From the NCBI GenBank assembly GCA_001664005.1, contig CP016093.1, positions 3,463,031-3,527,030 on the forward strand: a stretch of 64,000 nucleotides of DNA. The letters are read 5' to 3'. Made by a program: the position numbers and the translations under genes. This DNA comes from Rhizobiales bacterium NRL2 (GTDB lineage: Bacteria; Pseudomonadota; Alphaproteobacteria; Minwuiales; Minwuiaceae). The notes below the pieces were generated by a model. It was not told where the DNA came from. It worked only from the letters and a program-made list of their open reading frames with translations, and did no database searches. Shown here in pieces: positions 63,275 to 64,000 of the stretch (within the stretch, counting starts at the first letter, position 1; the number at the start of each line of letters is the position of its first letter).

Positions 63275-64000
63275 TCATGTGCGGGGCGGTTTCAGCCCGG
63301 CCAGCGAGCAGACATGGTCGAGCAATGCCGAGAAGTCCCGGCCCGCAAAGGCCGCGTCGCCCTTGGCCAGGGCCAGCGATTCACGCACCGCCGCGCCCGC
63401 GAACATGGGGATGCCGGCCTCCCGCGCCGCCTCCAGCGCCAGGCTGACGTCCTTGTGGGCCAGCGCAATGCGGAAGCCGGGCTCGGTGTCGCCTTTCAGT
63501 ACCTTGTTCGGCCAGGCGCTGACCAGATGGCCGTTGGTGGCCGTGGTGCCGTTGATCACATCCAGCGTGGTGGCGATGTCGAGCCCGAAGGCCTGAGCCA
63601 GGGAAATCGCCTCCGCGTCGATCTGGCAGACGGCGATCGCGATCAGGTTGTTGACCAGCTTGGTGCGGATGCCGGCGCCGGGCCCGCCACAATGGTGGAT
63701 GGTCGATCCCATCGCTTCCAGCAGCGGTTTCACGCGGCCGAAGTCGTTGCCCGAAGCGCCCACCATGAACAGCGACTCGCCGGCGATGGCGTGGGCGACC
63801 AGGCGGCCCACCGGCGCGTCGACGAAGCCGATGCCGGCCTCGTGGAGCTCCCGGGAGAGCCTGTCGGTCGTCGCCGGCGCGATGGTCGACATGTCCATCA
63901 GCAGCTGATCCGGCCGGCCGTGGGCGCGCAAACCCTCTGCGCCCAGAACGACCGCCTCCACGTCCGGCGAATCCGGCAGCATGGTGACGATGATGTCGGC
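63275..64000 (-). CDS. 3-Hydroxyisobutyrate dehydrogenase-like oxidoreductase (5' end outside window)
   Basis: The last about 242 residues of a beta-hydroxyacid dehydrogenase; the open frame runs through the window edge, and the N-terminal Rossmann motif is off-window. Visible motifs: substrate-binding LLMDMSTIAPATTDRLS, VDAPVGRLVAHAIAGES, the catalytic Lys in GIRTKLVNNLIAIAV, and LAHKDVSLALEAA near the end. Candidates are 3-hydroxyisobutyrate, tartronate-semialdehyde or gamma-hydroxybutyrate dehydrogenases. Next gene downstream on the same strand is the secreted cyclase. Confidence 0.88.
   Translation of the reverse strand, partial: ADIIVTMLPDSPDVEAVVLGAEGLRAHGRPDQLLMDMSTIAPATTDRLSRELHEAGIGFVDAPVGRLVAHAIAGESLFMVGASGNDFGRVKPLLEAMGSTIHHCGGPGAGIRTKLVNNLIAIAVCQIDAEAISLAQAFGLDIATTLDVINGTTATNGHLVSAWPNKVLKGDTEPGFRIALAHKDVSLALEAAREAGIPMFAGAAVRESLALAKGDAAFAGRDFSALLDHVCSLAGLKPPRT

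Overview
The window is GC-rich, densely packed chromosomal DNA from an alphaproteobacterium. The initiator tRNA has the alphaproteobacterial form, the cob genes carry Cob-type (Pseudomonas denitrificans) names and order, short palindromic intergenic repeats are present, and there is a candidate cuckoo-type sRNA. A Rhodospirillales-like lineage is plausible but is not proven by the sequence alone.

Layout. (1) 1-3860 is an integration site at the initiator tRNA gene. It holds the 3' end of a serine recombinase gene, a 45-bp copy of the tRNA 3' half, a visibly AT-richer 2.7-kb cassette (a truncated gene, a radical SAM protein and a membrane protein in an overlapping two-gene operon), and then the intact tRNA-fMet with its terminator. 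(2) 3.9-15.8 kb is metabolic: a lone LivM permease, a VOC-domain gene relic, an acyl-CoA ligase, an MFS carrier, a two-subunit ThDP decarboxylase (sulfo/phosphonopyruvate type), an ABCB half-transporter, an L,D-transpeptidase-like protein, an SCP2 protein, a threonine-dehydratase-like enzyme, an AGAT-like amidinotransferase and an acyl-CoA dehydrogenase. (3) 15.9-31.8 kb holds korAB with a thioesterase, rluB-rsmD, dodecin, an acetyltransferase, thrC with an M16 peptidase, an omega-aminotransferase, a flavoprotein monooxygenase, an antiporter with a pteridine-reductase-like SDR, and a haloalkane dehalogenase. (4) 31.9-40.2 kb is a cobalamin cluster: cbiX-cobH-cobL-cobI-cbiG/cobJ-cobM on the minus strand, every junction a 4-nt overlap, with cobC-cobD divergent. 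A degenerate cobalamin-riboswitch-like segment lies between the two arms. (5) 40.4-49.8 kb carries the UDP-glucose/UDP-glucuronate genes (phosphomannomutase, ugd, galU), a membrane J-protein, 5-formyl-THF cyclo-ligase with a YmdB-type phosphodiesterase, a 584-aa protein I cannot name, an ornithine-cyclodeaminase-family enzyme, a LapA-like protein and ihfB. (6) 50-64 kb carries an orphan histidine kinase, a small lipoprotein, an orphan ParA overlapping a CoA-transferase gene, a secreted protein, carA-carB-greA, a YqeY protein, a ThDP enzyme, a secreted cyclase-family protein and the 3' part of a 3-hydroxyisobutyrate-dehydrogenase-like gene cut by the window edge.

The most unusual items are the radical SAM/membrane-protein cassette between two copies of the tRNA-fMet 3' half, and the tandem hairpins at 12.1-12.2 kb that show the same 12-nt loop (anti-Shine-Dalgarno on the minus strand). 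Three convergent gene pairs are separated by related mosaic palindromes that probably act as two-way terminators. No rRNA genes, insertion sequences with terminal repeats, or CRISPR arrays were seen. All functional calls come from reading motifs, not from database searches.
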